DNA of 39,456 nt from Helicobacteraceae bacterium (GTDB taxonomy: Bacteria; Campylobacterota; Campylobacteria; Campylobacterales; Sulfurimonadaceae), in assembly GCA_015493495.1 (NCBI GenBank), contig WGDB01000142.1, positions 1-39,456 on the forward strand, given 5' to 3'. Positions 25,216-33,480 of this stretch are shown in pieces. Within the stretch, counting starts at the first letter, position 1; every line of letters begins with the position of its first letter. A model generated the notes under the pieces. The model was not told the origin of the DNA and did not search any database. It saw nothing but the letters and a program-made list of their open reading frames with translations. A program made the position numbers and the translations under genes.

Positions 25216-25639
25216 ATCTGACATCAAAAGTATGGTGGAGTCACTAGAACTTAGAGTCTATGACATCACTACTGTGACAGAAAATGACGAAACGATCTAT
25301 CGTGTCAACATCATCTCTCCTAAAAGTGAAAAGATCACTATGGACCAAGTGGTTCAAGTGACTAAAATGATCTCTCCACTTCTTGACGTTACTGCTCCTG
25401 TACGTGGGGATTACCGTTTAGAGGTAAGCTCTCCTGGTATTGAGCGTAAGTTGAAATCTTTAATGCATTTTGAATGTGCTATAGGTGAAAAAGTCAAGGC
25501 TGAGACAACTGAAAAGAAAAAACTACGTGGTACTTTAAAAAGTGTTGCAAGTGGTAGAATCACACTTGAGACAGAAGATGGTGATGTGACTTTTGCTTAT
25601 GGCGACGTAATCAAAGCAGCGACATACTTCGAGTGGTAA
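25205..25639 (+). CDS. rimP: Ribosome maturation factor RimP
   Basis: A 144-residue protein that helps assemble the 30S subunit. The N-terminal alpha/beta domain includes LELRVYDITTV. The family motif DYRLEVSSPGIERKLK (about 73-88) is followed by a C-terminal SH3-like barrel. ATG 25205 is preferred to an earlier TTG because AAGGAG stands before it. It overlaps rbfA by 11 bases and ends this translation block. Confidence 0.92.
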   Translation: MSLESDIKSMVESLELRVYDITTVTENDETIYRVNIISPKSEKITMDQVVQVTKMISPLLDVTAPVRGDYRLEVSSPGIERKLKSLMHFECAIGEKVKAETTEKKKLRGTLKSVASGRITLETEDGDVTFAYGDVIKAATYFEW

Positions 25640-25697
25640 GCCCCGTGCTTTTCACCTCCTCTTTAAAAACAATTCCTCTATCTAAAGTTTACTGATC

Positions 25698-26705
25698 ATG
25701 TTACTTCATGGACCATCACCTATGCAGGTCGCCATAGATTCTGCATGGGAGTTTCAAGGTTTAACCTTTCCTAACCCAGCTGTAGGATGTTCTGTTGTGG
25801 ACAAAAATGGCAAGATTGTTGCAGTAGGTGTCCATGAAAAAGCAGGCGAACCCCATGCGGAGGTCAATGCACTGCAGATGGCATATGCCCAGTTAACAGG
25901 CGACAGTTCTATTTTACTACTCTCAGCATCAGACAAAATTCATGACTTTCTAATAACGTATCATCATAATATTTTTACAGAGTGTACGTTGTATGTTACG
26001 TTGGAACCATGTGCGCACCATGGAAAAACTCCTTCATGCGCCCAACTTATTAAAGCTTTGGGTATTAAAAAAGTGATTATTGGACAGAAAGATCCTAATG
26101 CTGAAGCAACCGGCGGTATGACACTTCTAGAAGATAGCGGTTGTAGGGTAGAGATGTCTGAAGGTTGTGAAGCCCGTGCGCATGACCTTTTAAAACCTTT
26201 TATCAGTTGGCAAAACAGACCTTATGTTACTTATAAATGGGCGCAGAGACTAGACGGTACTATCGATGGGGGTACCATCTCTTCACACCTCTCTCGTATA
26301 CAAGTCCATGCGATGCGCGATTGTAGTGACCTCATAGTCATTGGCGGAGAGACGGTGCGTAACGACCGTCCCACATTGGATGCACGTCTTGTAGATGGCA
26401 AAGTGTGTGATGTCCTTGTTTACTCACGCCAAAAAGAGTTTGACAAGAGTACACCTCTTTTTAATGTCGAGGGACGAAATGTTTACATAGAGTCATCATT
26501 AGAGCGCATTAAGCAGTACAAAAACATCCTTATAGAGGGTGGCCCTGCGATGTTTGAAGCAACAAAAGAGGTGGTAGACGCTTACCTCTGTTTTGTTGCA
26601 CCAAAAAGCGGTGGTACAATACGTTTCACAAACAGTTATAATGATTTTAAGATCTTGCAATCACGCAACAGTGGTGGTGATGTGATGATGTGGATGGAAA
26701 AATAA
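25698..26705 (+). CDS. ribD: Bifunctional riboflavin deaminase/reductase
   Basis: A 335-residue enzyme for two steps of riboflavin synthesis, deamination then reduction of the pyrimidine intermediate. The deaminase zinc site is His53 and Glu55 (HAEVNA), Cys105 (EPCAHHGKTPSC) and Cys114. The reductase half starts near 175 with YVTYKWAQRLDG and includes IGGETVRNDRPTLDAR. The deaminase domain has an insert (about 70-95) compared with the usual spacing. The ATG has a poor ribosome binding site; an ATG eight codons later is possible. Confidence 0.92.
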   Translation: MLLHGPSPMQVAIDSAWEFQGLTFPNPAVGCSVVDKNGKIVAVGVHEKAGEPHAEVNALQMAYAQLTGDSSILLLSASDKIHDFLITYHHNIFTECTLYVTLEPCAHHGKTPSCAQLIKALGIKKVIIGQKDPNAEATGGMTLLEDSGCRVEMSEGCEARAHDLLKPFISWQNRPYVTYKWAQRLDGTIDGGTISSHLSRIQVHAMRDCSDLIVIGGETVRNDRPTLDARLVDGKVCDVLVYSRQKEFDKSTPLFNVEGRNVYIESSLERIKQYKNILIEGGPAMFEATKEVVDAYLCFVAPKSGGTIRFTNSYNDFKILQSRNSGGDVMMWMEK

Positions 26706-26803
26706 ATAGTATTGATTAAGTTTAACAAACCGTTACTCCTGCACAGGCAGAAGCCTACATATTTAAACTTACTGAATATTCTAAAAAATACAATGGATAA
26801 ATA

Positions 26804-27514
26804 ATGGAAAAACAAGAAAAAATTGTAGAGATGTTTAATGATATTGCCCCAACTTATGACACAGCAAACCGTGTGATGAGTATGGGTGTTGACAGAAGCT
26901 GGCGTAAAAAAGGGTGTGATAAATCGTTTGATTTTTATGGTCAAAAAGAGATCGACCTCATAGTTGATGTGGCTTGTGGTACAGGTGATATGATGGATTA
27001 CTGGCGCAAGCAGGCTGAAAAGGGTGACATAAAGGTCGCCAAGCTTTTGGGTGTTGACCCTTCCGAAGGTATGGTCGGTGTGGGCATTGAAAAGTTTCCG
27101 GAGTTTGACTTTGTCATTGCTCCGGCTACTGAGATCCCCCTTGAAGATGCTCAGGCTGACATGCTCTCTATCTCTTATGGTATCCGTAATGTAGTGGAAC
27201 GTGAAAAAGGTTTGGCAGAGTTTAATCGCGTACTTAAACCAGGTGGCATGGTCGTCATCTTAGAGTTTATGAAAAACGAAAACCCTTCACTGCTTGGAAA
27301 GATCCGTGACTTTTACATGAACAGTATCTTGCCAAAGGTGGGCGGATTTATCTCTAAAAACCTCGAAGCTTATGAGTATCTTCCAAACTCTATCGAGGGC
27401 TTTTTGACGGTAGCCAACATGCAAAAGGAACTCGAAGAAGCAGGCTTCGAGATCATGTACACAGAGAGTTTCTCTATGGATATCTCTACACTGATAATCG
27501 CTCGTAAAAAGTAA
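26804..27514 (+). CDS. ubiE: Demethylmenaquinone C-methyltransferase
   Basis: A 236-residue SAM-dependent methyltransferase of the UbiE/MenG family. Motif I VDVACGTGDM lies at 54-63, NRVMSMGVDRSWRKK (22-36) is the family signature, and GIRNVVEREKGLAEFNRVLKPGGMVVILEF covers the second signature. In Campylobacterota the respiratory quinone is menaquinone, so the MenG reaction, the last step of menaquinone synthesis, is the likely role. It is followed at once by xseA. Confidence 0.9.
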   Translation: MEKQEKIVEMFNDIAPTYDTANRVMSMGVDRSWRKKGCDKSFDFYGQKEIDLIVDVACGTGDMMDYWRKQAEKGDIKVAKLLGVDPSEGMVGVGIEKFPEFDFVIAPATEIPLEDAQADMLSISYGIRNVVEREKGLAEFNRVLKPGGMVVILEFMKNENPSLLGKIRDFYMNSILPKVGGFISKNLEAYEYLPNSIEGFLTVANMQKELEEAGFEIMYTESFSMDISTLIIARKK

Positions 27515-27521
27515 CCGTCTT

Positions 27522-28772
27522 TTGCAACCTATTACCGTATCAACACTAAACGAACAGATCAAAGGGCTTTTAGAGTCTACTTTTGTTCAGATCGCTGTTG
27601 AGGGTGAACTCTCCCGTATTACCCATCATAACAGTGGACACATCTACTTTACACTTAAAGACTCAGGCTCCTCCATAAGTGGTGTGATGTTTCGTGGTAA
27701 TGCCGTGAAGTTGAAGTTTCGTTTGGAAGAGGGTTTAAAAGTGGTGGTGCGTGGCGCAGTGACACTTTACGCACCAAGAGGCGCGTATCAGATCAATGCC
27801 TTTGACATAGAACCGGCAGGTCAAGGTGCTTTGGCCTTGGCTTTTGAACAGTTAAAAGCAAAACTGAGTGCACAGGGCTATTTTGCACCTGAGATCAAAA
27901 AAACAGTGCCCAAGTATCCCCGCCGTATCGCACTGGTTACCTCTGCAACAGGTGCTGCGCTACAGGACATGCAACGTGTGGCAGCACAGCGTTATCCTCT
28001 GGTCAACCTCTATGTATATGACACTGTAGTTCAGGGTGAGTATGCCGCACCCTCGATTGTTAATGCTATTAAGGCGGCAGATGCTCAAAGTTTTGACGTC
28101 ATAGTTGTAGGACGTGGCGGTGGAAGCATGGAAGATCTTTGGGGCTTTAATGAAGAGGTGGTGGCAGATGCTATCTACAACGCACAGACTCCGGTAGTCT
28201 CTGCGGTTGGTCATGAGATAGACTGGCTGATAAGTGACTTTGTCGCTGACCTGCGGGCACCAACACCAAGTGCTGCCATGCAGATGATCTTGCCAGACCA
28301 AAACGAGTTGCTGCAAACATTAGACGTCATAGCGCAGCAGATGGAACAGCGCCTTAACCAATGTCTCTACAGTGCTACAGAAAAGCTGCGACATCTTGTC
28401 AGCAGTTATGAACGAAACTCCATAGAACAGCGTATTAAAAACCGTCTGAGTGAGATCATAGAGCTGCAGCAGCGTTTTAAACAGAGCATTAGTATGGCGA
28501 TAGAGGCTAAAAGCCGTCAACTCGCCCCTGTAGCTGAAAACTTGACACGTCAAACACAAGCTATAATCTTACATAAACAAAACACAGTCCAAGGTCTTCA
28601 GCAGGCACTTCTCTCTCAAAACCCGAAACTCAAAAGTAAAAAAGGGTATGCGCAAGTCACTCAAAATAACCAACTTGTAGACCTAGACAGACTTGAAGTG
28701 GGTGTAGAGATCGCACTTTTAAGCAGCGAAAAAAGGGTCTCTGCAAAAGTTACCGCAGTAGAAACACTCTAA
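27522..28772 (+). CDS. xseA: Exodeoxyribonuclease VII large subunit
   Basis: A 416-residue nuclease subunit that degrades single-stranded DNA together with XseB. The N-terminal OB fold (about 1-100, VEGELSRITHHNSGHIYFTLKD) is followed by the catalytic region with GRGGGSMEDLWGFNEE (197-212) and HEIDWLISDFVADLRAPTPSAA. A coiled-coil region (about 260-370) leads to the C-terminal strand. The start is TTG, supported by the family N-terminus (PITVSTLNEQIK). No xseB gene is visible in the window. Confidence 0.94.
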   Translation: MQPITVSTLNEQIKGLLESTFVQIAVEGELSRITHHNSGHIYFTLKDSGSSISGVMFRGNAVKLKFRLEEGLKVVVRGAVTLYAPRGAYQINAFDIEPAGQGALALAFEQLKAKLSAQGYFAPEIKKTVPKYPRRIALVTSATGAALQDMQRVAAQRYPLVNLYVYDTVVQGEYAAPSIVNAIKAADAQSFDVIVVGRGGGSMEDLWGFNEEVVADAIYNAQTPVVSAVGHEIDWLISDFVADLRAPTPSAAMQMILPDQNELLQTLDVIAQQMEQRLNQCLYSATEKLRHLVSSYERNSIEQRIKNRLSEIIELQQRFKQSISMAIEAKSRQLAPVAENLTRQTQAIILHKQNTVQGLQQALLSQNPKLKSKKGYAQVTQNNQLVDLDRLEVGVEIALLSSEKRVSAKVTAVETL

Positions 28773-28813
28773 AAAAGAGCTTGTTATAAGTCAATTCCTT
28801 TTTTAACCTTCTT

Positions 28814-28822
28814 TGCTATACT
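28814..28822 (+). promoter_or_regulatory. Extended -10 promoter of the FmdE-like gene
   Basis: TGC-TATACT is an extended -10 box 25 bases before the ATG, giving a short leader with TGAGGAAG as ribosome binding site. No consensus -35 box is seen. Confidence 0.5.
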
Positions 28823-28847
28823 CCTCTAAAAACATGAGGAAGTATAT

Positions 28848-29459
28848 ATGCAATATCCAACATTTTTCAATGAGGTAGAGACCATAGAGATTGTTGACCC
28901 TCTCTCTATGGTACTAGGTGCATTTGAGGGTGGAAATATCACTTTTAACTACTTAGATGTTGTTAAATCAGCAGGACACAGTTGTCCCACAGTAGCAGGG
29001 GCTTATTTGATAACGCTAAAGGCGCTACAAGCACTATATCCTCATGATACACCAGTCCGGGGAAATATCAAGGTGGCCTTTAAAGAGCCGATGGAAGAGG
29101 GTGTTGCCGGTGTGATTGGCAATGTTGTCTCTCAACTGACAGGTGCAACGGACAAAAGTGGTTTTAAAGGGCTCAACGGCAAGTTCGCCCGCCATTCGCT
29201 TATGGAGTTTAATGCCGGTCTTCATTCCAGTGGACGTTTCACCCGTGTAGACACAGGTGCTTCAGTCGATGTGTTTTACAACCCAAATGTCGTACCCCCA
29301 CTGCCAGACATGCAGCCTTTAATGCAAAAAGTGATGGGTGGAAGTGCAGAACCTGAAGATATTAAAGCTTTTGGGATCTTTTGGCAAGAGCGTGTAGAAC
29401 GTATTTTGATAGAGAACAGCGATAACAGTGAGATGATTCGTGTGGAGTCTGTGTCGTAG
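28848..29459 (+). CDS. FmdE-like domain protein, function unknown
   Basis: A 203-residue protein without signal peptide or membrane segment. AGHSCPTVAGAY (42-53) resembles the N-terminal pattern of FmdE-type domains (GHxCPG...G), with His44 and Cys46 as possible metal or cofactor ligands. A second His/Cys-type site is not obvious. FmdE was named after a methanofuran enzyme subunit, but in bacteria the domain occurs in proteins of unknown role. It is a single-gene unit with its own promoter between xseA and a toxin-antitoxin pair. Confidence 0.5.
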   Translation: MQYPTFFNEVETIEIVDPLSMVLGAFEGGNITFNYLDVVKSAGHSCPTVAGAYLITLKALQALYPHDTPVRGNIKVAFKEPMEEGVAGVIGNVVSQLTGATDKSGFKGLNGKFARHSLMEFNAGLHSSGRFTRVDTGASVDVFYNPNVVPPLPDMQPLMQKVMGGSAEPEDIKAFGIFWQERVERILIENSDNSEMIRVESVS

Positions 29460-29504
29460 GTCTTCTTTATATTCTTTTTACAGTTAATTTATTAACTTTT
29501 CTCT

Positions 29505-29531
29505 TATGTTATAATACTGTATTACAACATA
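29505..29531 (+). promoter_or_regulatory. Promoter and palindromic operator of the toxin-antitoxin operon
   Basis: A 27-base near-perfect palindrome (12 of 13 pairs) is centred on T29518, with half-sites GTTATAATAC and GTATTACAAC at its core. It covers an extended -10 box, TGT-TATAAT (29507-29515). The site ends 15 bases before the antitoxin start. This is where an RHH antitoxin would bind to repress its own operon. Confidence 0.8.
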
Positions 29532-29546
29532 CATGAGGAGAGTCCT

Positions 29547-29774
29547 ATGATTGCAACAGTTAGATTAGATAGCGAATTGGAAGAAGTGTTAAACTCTATT
29601 GCAAAAAAATTCCATAAAAAAAAGAGTGATGTCATACGAGAAGCGATCTCACATTATGCAAAAAGTTTAGAGAAAAGTCAAAAAACAAGAATACAAAAGG
29701 CGATGGCCAAAACGATGGAGAGTGATTTTAGTGAATATAAAGAGATAGAAGGTTCTCTAGATGACAGCTTCTAG
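29547..29774 (+). CDS. Ribbon-helix-helix antitoxin
   Basis: A 75-residue protein with an N-terminal RHH DNA-binding fold: strand ATVRLDSEL (3-11), then two helices (EEVLNSIAKKFHKKKSDVIREAISHYAKSL region, to about residue 42). The acidic C-terminal part (from about 50, with DFSEYKEIEGSLDD) would wrap and block the toxin. AGGAG lies seven bases before the ATG. It overlaps the toxin gene by 14 bases, the usual order for such pairs. Confidence 0.87.
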   Translation: MIATVRLDSELEEVLNSIAKKFHKKKSDVIREAISHYAKSLEKSQKTRIQKAMAKTMESDFSEYKEIEGSLDDSF

Positions 29775-30102
29775 AGGTGATATCTGGCTTATAAATTTCA
29801 ATCCTACTAAAAAGTCTAATGAAATAGGAAAGATAAGACCAGCTCTTGTCTTTCAAAATGACGAACTAAACAGTGGTGGGTATCCAACGACTATTGTATT
29901 GCCTTTGACTACGCATCTTATTGACGATGCAAAGCCTTTAAGATATCGTATTGTGCAGTCTGGAAAATTAGAGCAGGATTCAGATCTGTTAATAGCACAT
30001 ATCCGTTCTATAGATAACTCCAGATTTATTGAAAAACTAACTTCTTTAAACGAGAAACAGATGGTTGTCATCAAAAAACTTCTAGATGAAGTGTTGAATT
30101 AA
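29761..30102 (+). CDS. MazF/PemK-family mRNA interferase toxin
   Basis: A 113-residue toxin of the MazF/PemK fold, which cuts mRNA at short sequences when the antitoxin is lost. The RGDIWLINFNP start (5-15), the GKIRPALVFQ segment with conserved Arg26 and Pro27, and the TTIVLPLTT strand are family features. The S-type region (IAHIRSIDNSRF) follows. All expected residues appear intact, so the pair is likely active. The cut site cannot be predicted. Confidence 0.88.
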   Translation: MTASRGDIWLINFNPTKKSNEIGKIRPALVFQNDELNSGGYPTTIVLPLTTHLIDDAKPLRYRIVQSGKLEQDSDLLIAHIRSIDNSRFIEKLTSLNEKQMVVIKKLLDEVLN

Positions 30103-30299
30103 AGAACACTATAGATACCTCATAGTAATTTCGCCAGACTGAAATAATCAAATCTTTTACCCAATAAACTAATTTTAGTTTGATAATAGGTCGATATGGT
30201 TAACTTGCATATTTGTTAGGAGAAGCTTTGGAGTCAGAGATAGTATAATGTCATATCCAAATCCTAAGAGACGATATTTAGGAATAACAAAGAAGTACA

Positions 30300-31676
30300 A
30301 TGAACACAAAACTATTTTCAAACCTCCCTTTAGAGAAGGCCATGTTAGATAACCTCGAACAGATGGGTTACACAGAGATGACGGCTATTCAAGAACAGAG
30401 TCTTCCTCTGACATTAGCGGGGGAAGATGTTATCGCTCAGGCTAAAACAGGCAGTGGTAAAACGGCTGCTTTTGGTCTTGGGATGTTACACAAGCTTGAT
30501 GTTAAAAAGTGGAAGATCCAAGGACTGATTATGTGTCCTACTCGTGAGTTGGCTGACCAGGTTGCCAATGAGCTGCGCAAACTTGCCCGTTTTAAACACA
30601 ACATCAAGATCTTGACACTCTGTGGCGGTATGCCGCTCACACCACAACGTATCTCTCTTGAACATGGTGCTCACATCATAGTTGGGACACCGGGGCGTAT
30701 CCAAGACCATATTGGTAAAGATACATTAGACCTCTCACATGTGCATACACTGATCTTAGATGAGGCAGACCGTATGTTGGACATGGGCTTTTTGGATGAC
30801 ATCAAGCAGATCATCTCCCATATGCCTGCCAACCGCCAGACCATGTTGTTTTCTGCGACTTATCCTGATGAAATCGGTTTTTTAAGTAAGACGATCATGA
30901 AAAACCCTAAGCGCGTCAGTGTTGAAGCTGGTGAAGCCAAGCCAGATATCAATGCAAATTTCTATAAAACGACCGTTAATGAAAAAGAGGGTGATCTTCT
31001 ACGTCTGCTTCTGCACCATCAGGCTGACTCTACGATCATTTTCTGCAACATGAAGGTGACTTGTGATGAGGTGAGTGACTACCTTAATGACATGGGGCTT
31101 TATGCTTTAGCACTTCATGGTGATTTGGAACAGCGTGAGCGTACCGAGGTCTTGGCACTTTTCAGTAACGGGAGTGCTTCGATCTTGGTGGCGACTGATG
31201 TGGCTGCACGAGGCCTTGACATCAAAGATCTGGATCTGGTGATCAACTATGATGTTCCTACACAGAGTGAGGTCTATGTACATCGTATCGGTCGTACGGG
31301 TCGTGCGGGTAAAAGTGGGATCGCCGAGACTCTGTACACAGCAAGAGAGGCTTCTAAAATAGAAGAGATCGAAGCAGAGATAGGTGAGGGTGTGAACTAT
31401 GGTTATTTGGACAAGCTCAAACATAATGATCTCTACACACCAAAATATATAACTCTGAAGATCGACGGCGGGAAAAAAGACAAACTGCGTCCTGGTGACA
31501 TTGTAGGTGCCATCACTTCGAGTAAGCAGATCAAGGGTGATGAGATAGGTAACATTAATGTTACCGCGATGCGTTCTTATGTCGCAGTAGAACGAGACAA
31601 GGCAGAAACAGCTTATAAACTCATCCGTGATGGCAAAATGAAAAACCGAAAATTTAGAGTTCATCTACTCGATTAA
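30300..31676 (+). CDS. dbpA: DEAD-box ATP-dependent RNA helicase DbpA
   Basis: A 458-residue helicase. Q motif (7-31), Walker A AKTGSGKT (48-55), PTRELA (80-85), DEAD (154-157), SAT (185-187), and motif VI HRIGRTGRAG are present. The C-terminal domain from about residue 380 (ITLKIDGGKKDKLRPGDIVG, then GDEIGNINVT) is the DbpA RNA-binding domain, which recognises hairpin 92 of 23S rRNA, so a role in 50S assembly is likely. It is a single-gene unit; a TATAAT at 30244-30249 is a possible -10 box. Confidence 0.92.
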   Translation: MNTKLFSNLPLEKAMLDNLEQMGYTEMTAIQEQSLPLTLAGEDVIAQAKTGSGKTAAFGLGMLHKLDVKKWKIQGLIMCPTRELADQVANELRKLARFKHNIKILTLCGGMPLTPQRISLEHGAHIIVGTPGRIQDHIGKDTLDLSHVHTLILDEADRMLDMGFLDDIKQIISHMPANRQTMLFSATYPDEIGFLSKTIMKNPKRVSVEAGEAKPDINANFYKTTVNEKEGDLLRLLLHHQADSTIIFCNMKVTCDEVSDYLNDMGLYALALHGDLEQRERTEVLALFSNGSASILVATDVAARGLDIKDLDLVINYDVPTQSEVYVHRIGRTGRAGKSGIAETLYTAREASKIEEIEAEIGEGVNYGYLDKLKHNDLYTPKYITLKIDGGKKDKLRPGDIVGAITSSKQIKGDEIGNINVTAMRSYVAVERDKAETAYKLIRDGKMKNRKFRVHLLD

Positions 31677-31693
31677 GACTCATATACCATTTG

Positions 31694-31717
31694 AAAAAGA
31701 GAAAAATACTCTTTTTT
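31694..31717 (+). terminator. Intrinsic terminator after dbpA
   Basis: AAAAAGAG pairs with CTCTTTTT across a 7-base loop, ending in six T. The stem is A/T-rich, so termination may be partial. It lies 18 bases after the dbpA stop. Confidence 0.55.
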
Positions 31718-31828
31718 GGTGTTGGTAACTCCTCTTCTATATGATAGTAATCAAATATAATATATTGCGTTCAGTCCCGTTCCTATAAGGGTTTGCGTGG
31801 ATAAATGAAGCTCAGTATTATAATATCT

Positions 31829-31837
31829 TGCTATAAT
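31829..31837 (+). promoter_or_regulatory. Extended -10 promoter of the type I secretion operon
   Basis: TGC-TATAAT is an exact extended -10 box 63 bases before the tolC ATG. No clear -35 box is present. The region 31677-31828 shows no other signal apart from the dbpA terminator. Confidence 0.5.
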
Positions 31838-31900
31838 TCTTTGCATAAAAACTACTTATGATGATAGTCTGTGCTACAAGCAGACAAAAGGATAAAACAC

Positions 31901-33469
31901 ATGCGATTTAACAGACTGTTATGGTTTCCTTTCGCCTTGACATTAAGTGTACAAGTCAATGCCTTGACACTGCAAGAGAGCGTCTCAGAAGTTTTAGAGA
32001 CAAACCCTACCGTAGTAGAGAGACTCAAAAACTATAGAGCCTCTAAAGCAAAAGTAGGTGTGGCAGATGCAGGTTATATGCCGACGATTGACCTTGAGAC
32101 CTCTGTAGGCCGTGAAGAAGGAGGTGTTTTTTTTGAGCGTATAGATCGTACAGGTGACTGGGTATTAGAACACTCTCTTATACTGCGTCAAAACCTTTTT
32201 GATGGTTTTGGTACCGTTGAACAAGTCAACTATGAAAAGATGCAGACACTTGCTGCTGCGCACAGTTACTTGGAAGTTGCCAACGATACATCACTGAAGA
32301 TGATAAAAAGCTACCTTGATGTCTTACGCGAGTATGAGTTGTTGATCAATGCAAGAGATAATGTGCAAGAACATCAGAAGATCTATGACAAGGTCTTGAC
32401 TCTTTACAATGGCGGTCTGACAACACTTTCAGAAGTTGAGCGTATTAAAGCATCCCTTTCATCAGTAGAAGCGAACCTGATCTTACAAAAAAACAGTGTT
32501 CGAGATGCACAATTTAGCCTCAAACGAGTCTTAGGACGTCTGTTGACACTTGAAGAGTTGGAAGTACCAAATTATAAGCCTCCTATGCCTGATAGTTTGG
32601 ATCAAGCCAGTGCGTATGCTCTAAAATACAACCCATCACTACAGGTAAGCCGTTTTAACATTAAAAGTGCACAATCACTTCTTAAGCAAGATAGAAAAAA
32701 TTTCTATCCTACCTTAGATGCAGAGTTGAGTGCAAATTTTGATGATTATGCCAAAAATGAAAATGCCCGTCAAGATGATCAAGAGTATTACAGAGCGATG
32801 CTGGTCTTACGGTATAACCTCTATCGTGGTGGCAGTGACAGTGCCAAAAAACAGATCAATATCTCTAAGATCAACCAAGAAGTGGCCATACAACAAGACC
32901 TTCGTCGACAGACCTTAGAGTCACTGGCACTCGCATGGAACTCTCGAGACCTGTCTATACAGCAGATCCCGATCTTAGAAGATTACTACCTTCACTCCAA
33001 GCGTACACTTGGTCTCTATATTGATGAATATAACTTCGGTAAACGTTCACTTCTTGACCTGCTTGCTGCACAAAACGATGTGGCCCGTTCAAATACACAG
33101 ATCATTGATGCCAACTATAAGTTACTTTACTCAGAGTACCGAATTATGGATGCTATGGGCTTGACTATGGCAGCAGTTGTAGGCGATGTTAATAAGTATT
33201 ATCAGAATGTTGGACTTCGTGTTGACGAAGAAGCACAAGCGAAGATGAGTGATGAAGAGCGTGAAAAAGCAGAAAAAGCATCTCAAGATACATTACCAAT
33301 CAAAAACGATATGGACAATGATCATATTGTAGACAGTAAAGACCTTTGTGATAACTCCGAAGCCAACACCAGTGTCAGGGCTTTAGGATGTGTGCGTTTT
33401 GATGATGGCCTGGATGCTTTAGACACAGCAACAGCAAACGAACCAACTCAAATAGATAATATAAAGTAG
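31901..33469 (+). CDS. TolC-family outer membrane channel with a TSP3-like tail
   Basis: A 522-residue TolC/LapE-type protein forming the outer-membrane channel of a type I secretion system. The signal peptide is residues 1-21 (ends SVQVNA). Two outer-membrane-efflux repeats follow, with coiled-coil helices and the usual GGLTTLSEVERIKASL and FGKRSLLDLLAAQNDV segments. After the channel (from about 440) a polar tail carries one thrombospondin-type-3-like motif, NDMDNDHIVDSKDLC (about 468-482), then a second Cys in ALGC. Such a calcium-binding motif is unusual in TolC. ATG 31901 is preferred over an earlier GTG because AAAGGAT precedes it and it begins the signal peptide. Confidence 0.9.
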   Translation: MRFNRLLWFPFALTLSVQVNALTLQESVSEVLETNPTVVERLKNYRASKAKVGVADAGYMPTIDLETSVGREEGGVFFERIDRTGDWVLEHSLILRQNLFDGFGTVEQVNYEKMQTLAAAHSYLEVANDTSLKMIKSYLDVLREYELLINARDNVQEHQKIYDKVLTLYNGGLTTLSEVERIKASLSSVEANLILQKNSVRDAQFSLKRVLGRLLTLEELEVPNYKPPMPDSLDQASAYALKYNPSLQVSRFNIKSAQSLLKQDRKNFYPTLDAELSANFDDYAKNENARQDDQEYYRAMLVLRYNLYRGGSDSAKKQINISKINQEVAIQQDLRRQTLESLALAWNSRDLSIQQIPILEDYYLHSKRTLGLYIDEYNFGKRSLLDLLAAQNDVARSNTQIIDANYKLLYSEYRIMDAMGLTMAAVVGDVNKYYQNVGLRVDEEAQAKMSDEEREKAEKASQDTLPIKNDMDNDHIVDSKDLCDNSEANTSVRALGCVRFDDGLDALDTATANEPTQIDNIK

Positions 33470-33480
33470 AGGATAAGTAG

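Noticed and set aside
31107-31664. Long minus-strand frame of 185 codons opposite dbpA
   Set aside because: Fully inside dbpA, with odd composition and no promoter or ribosome binding site.
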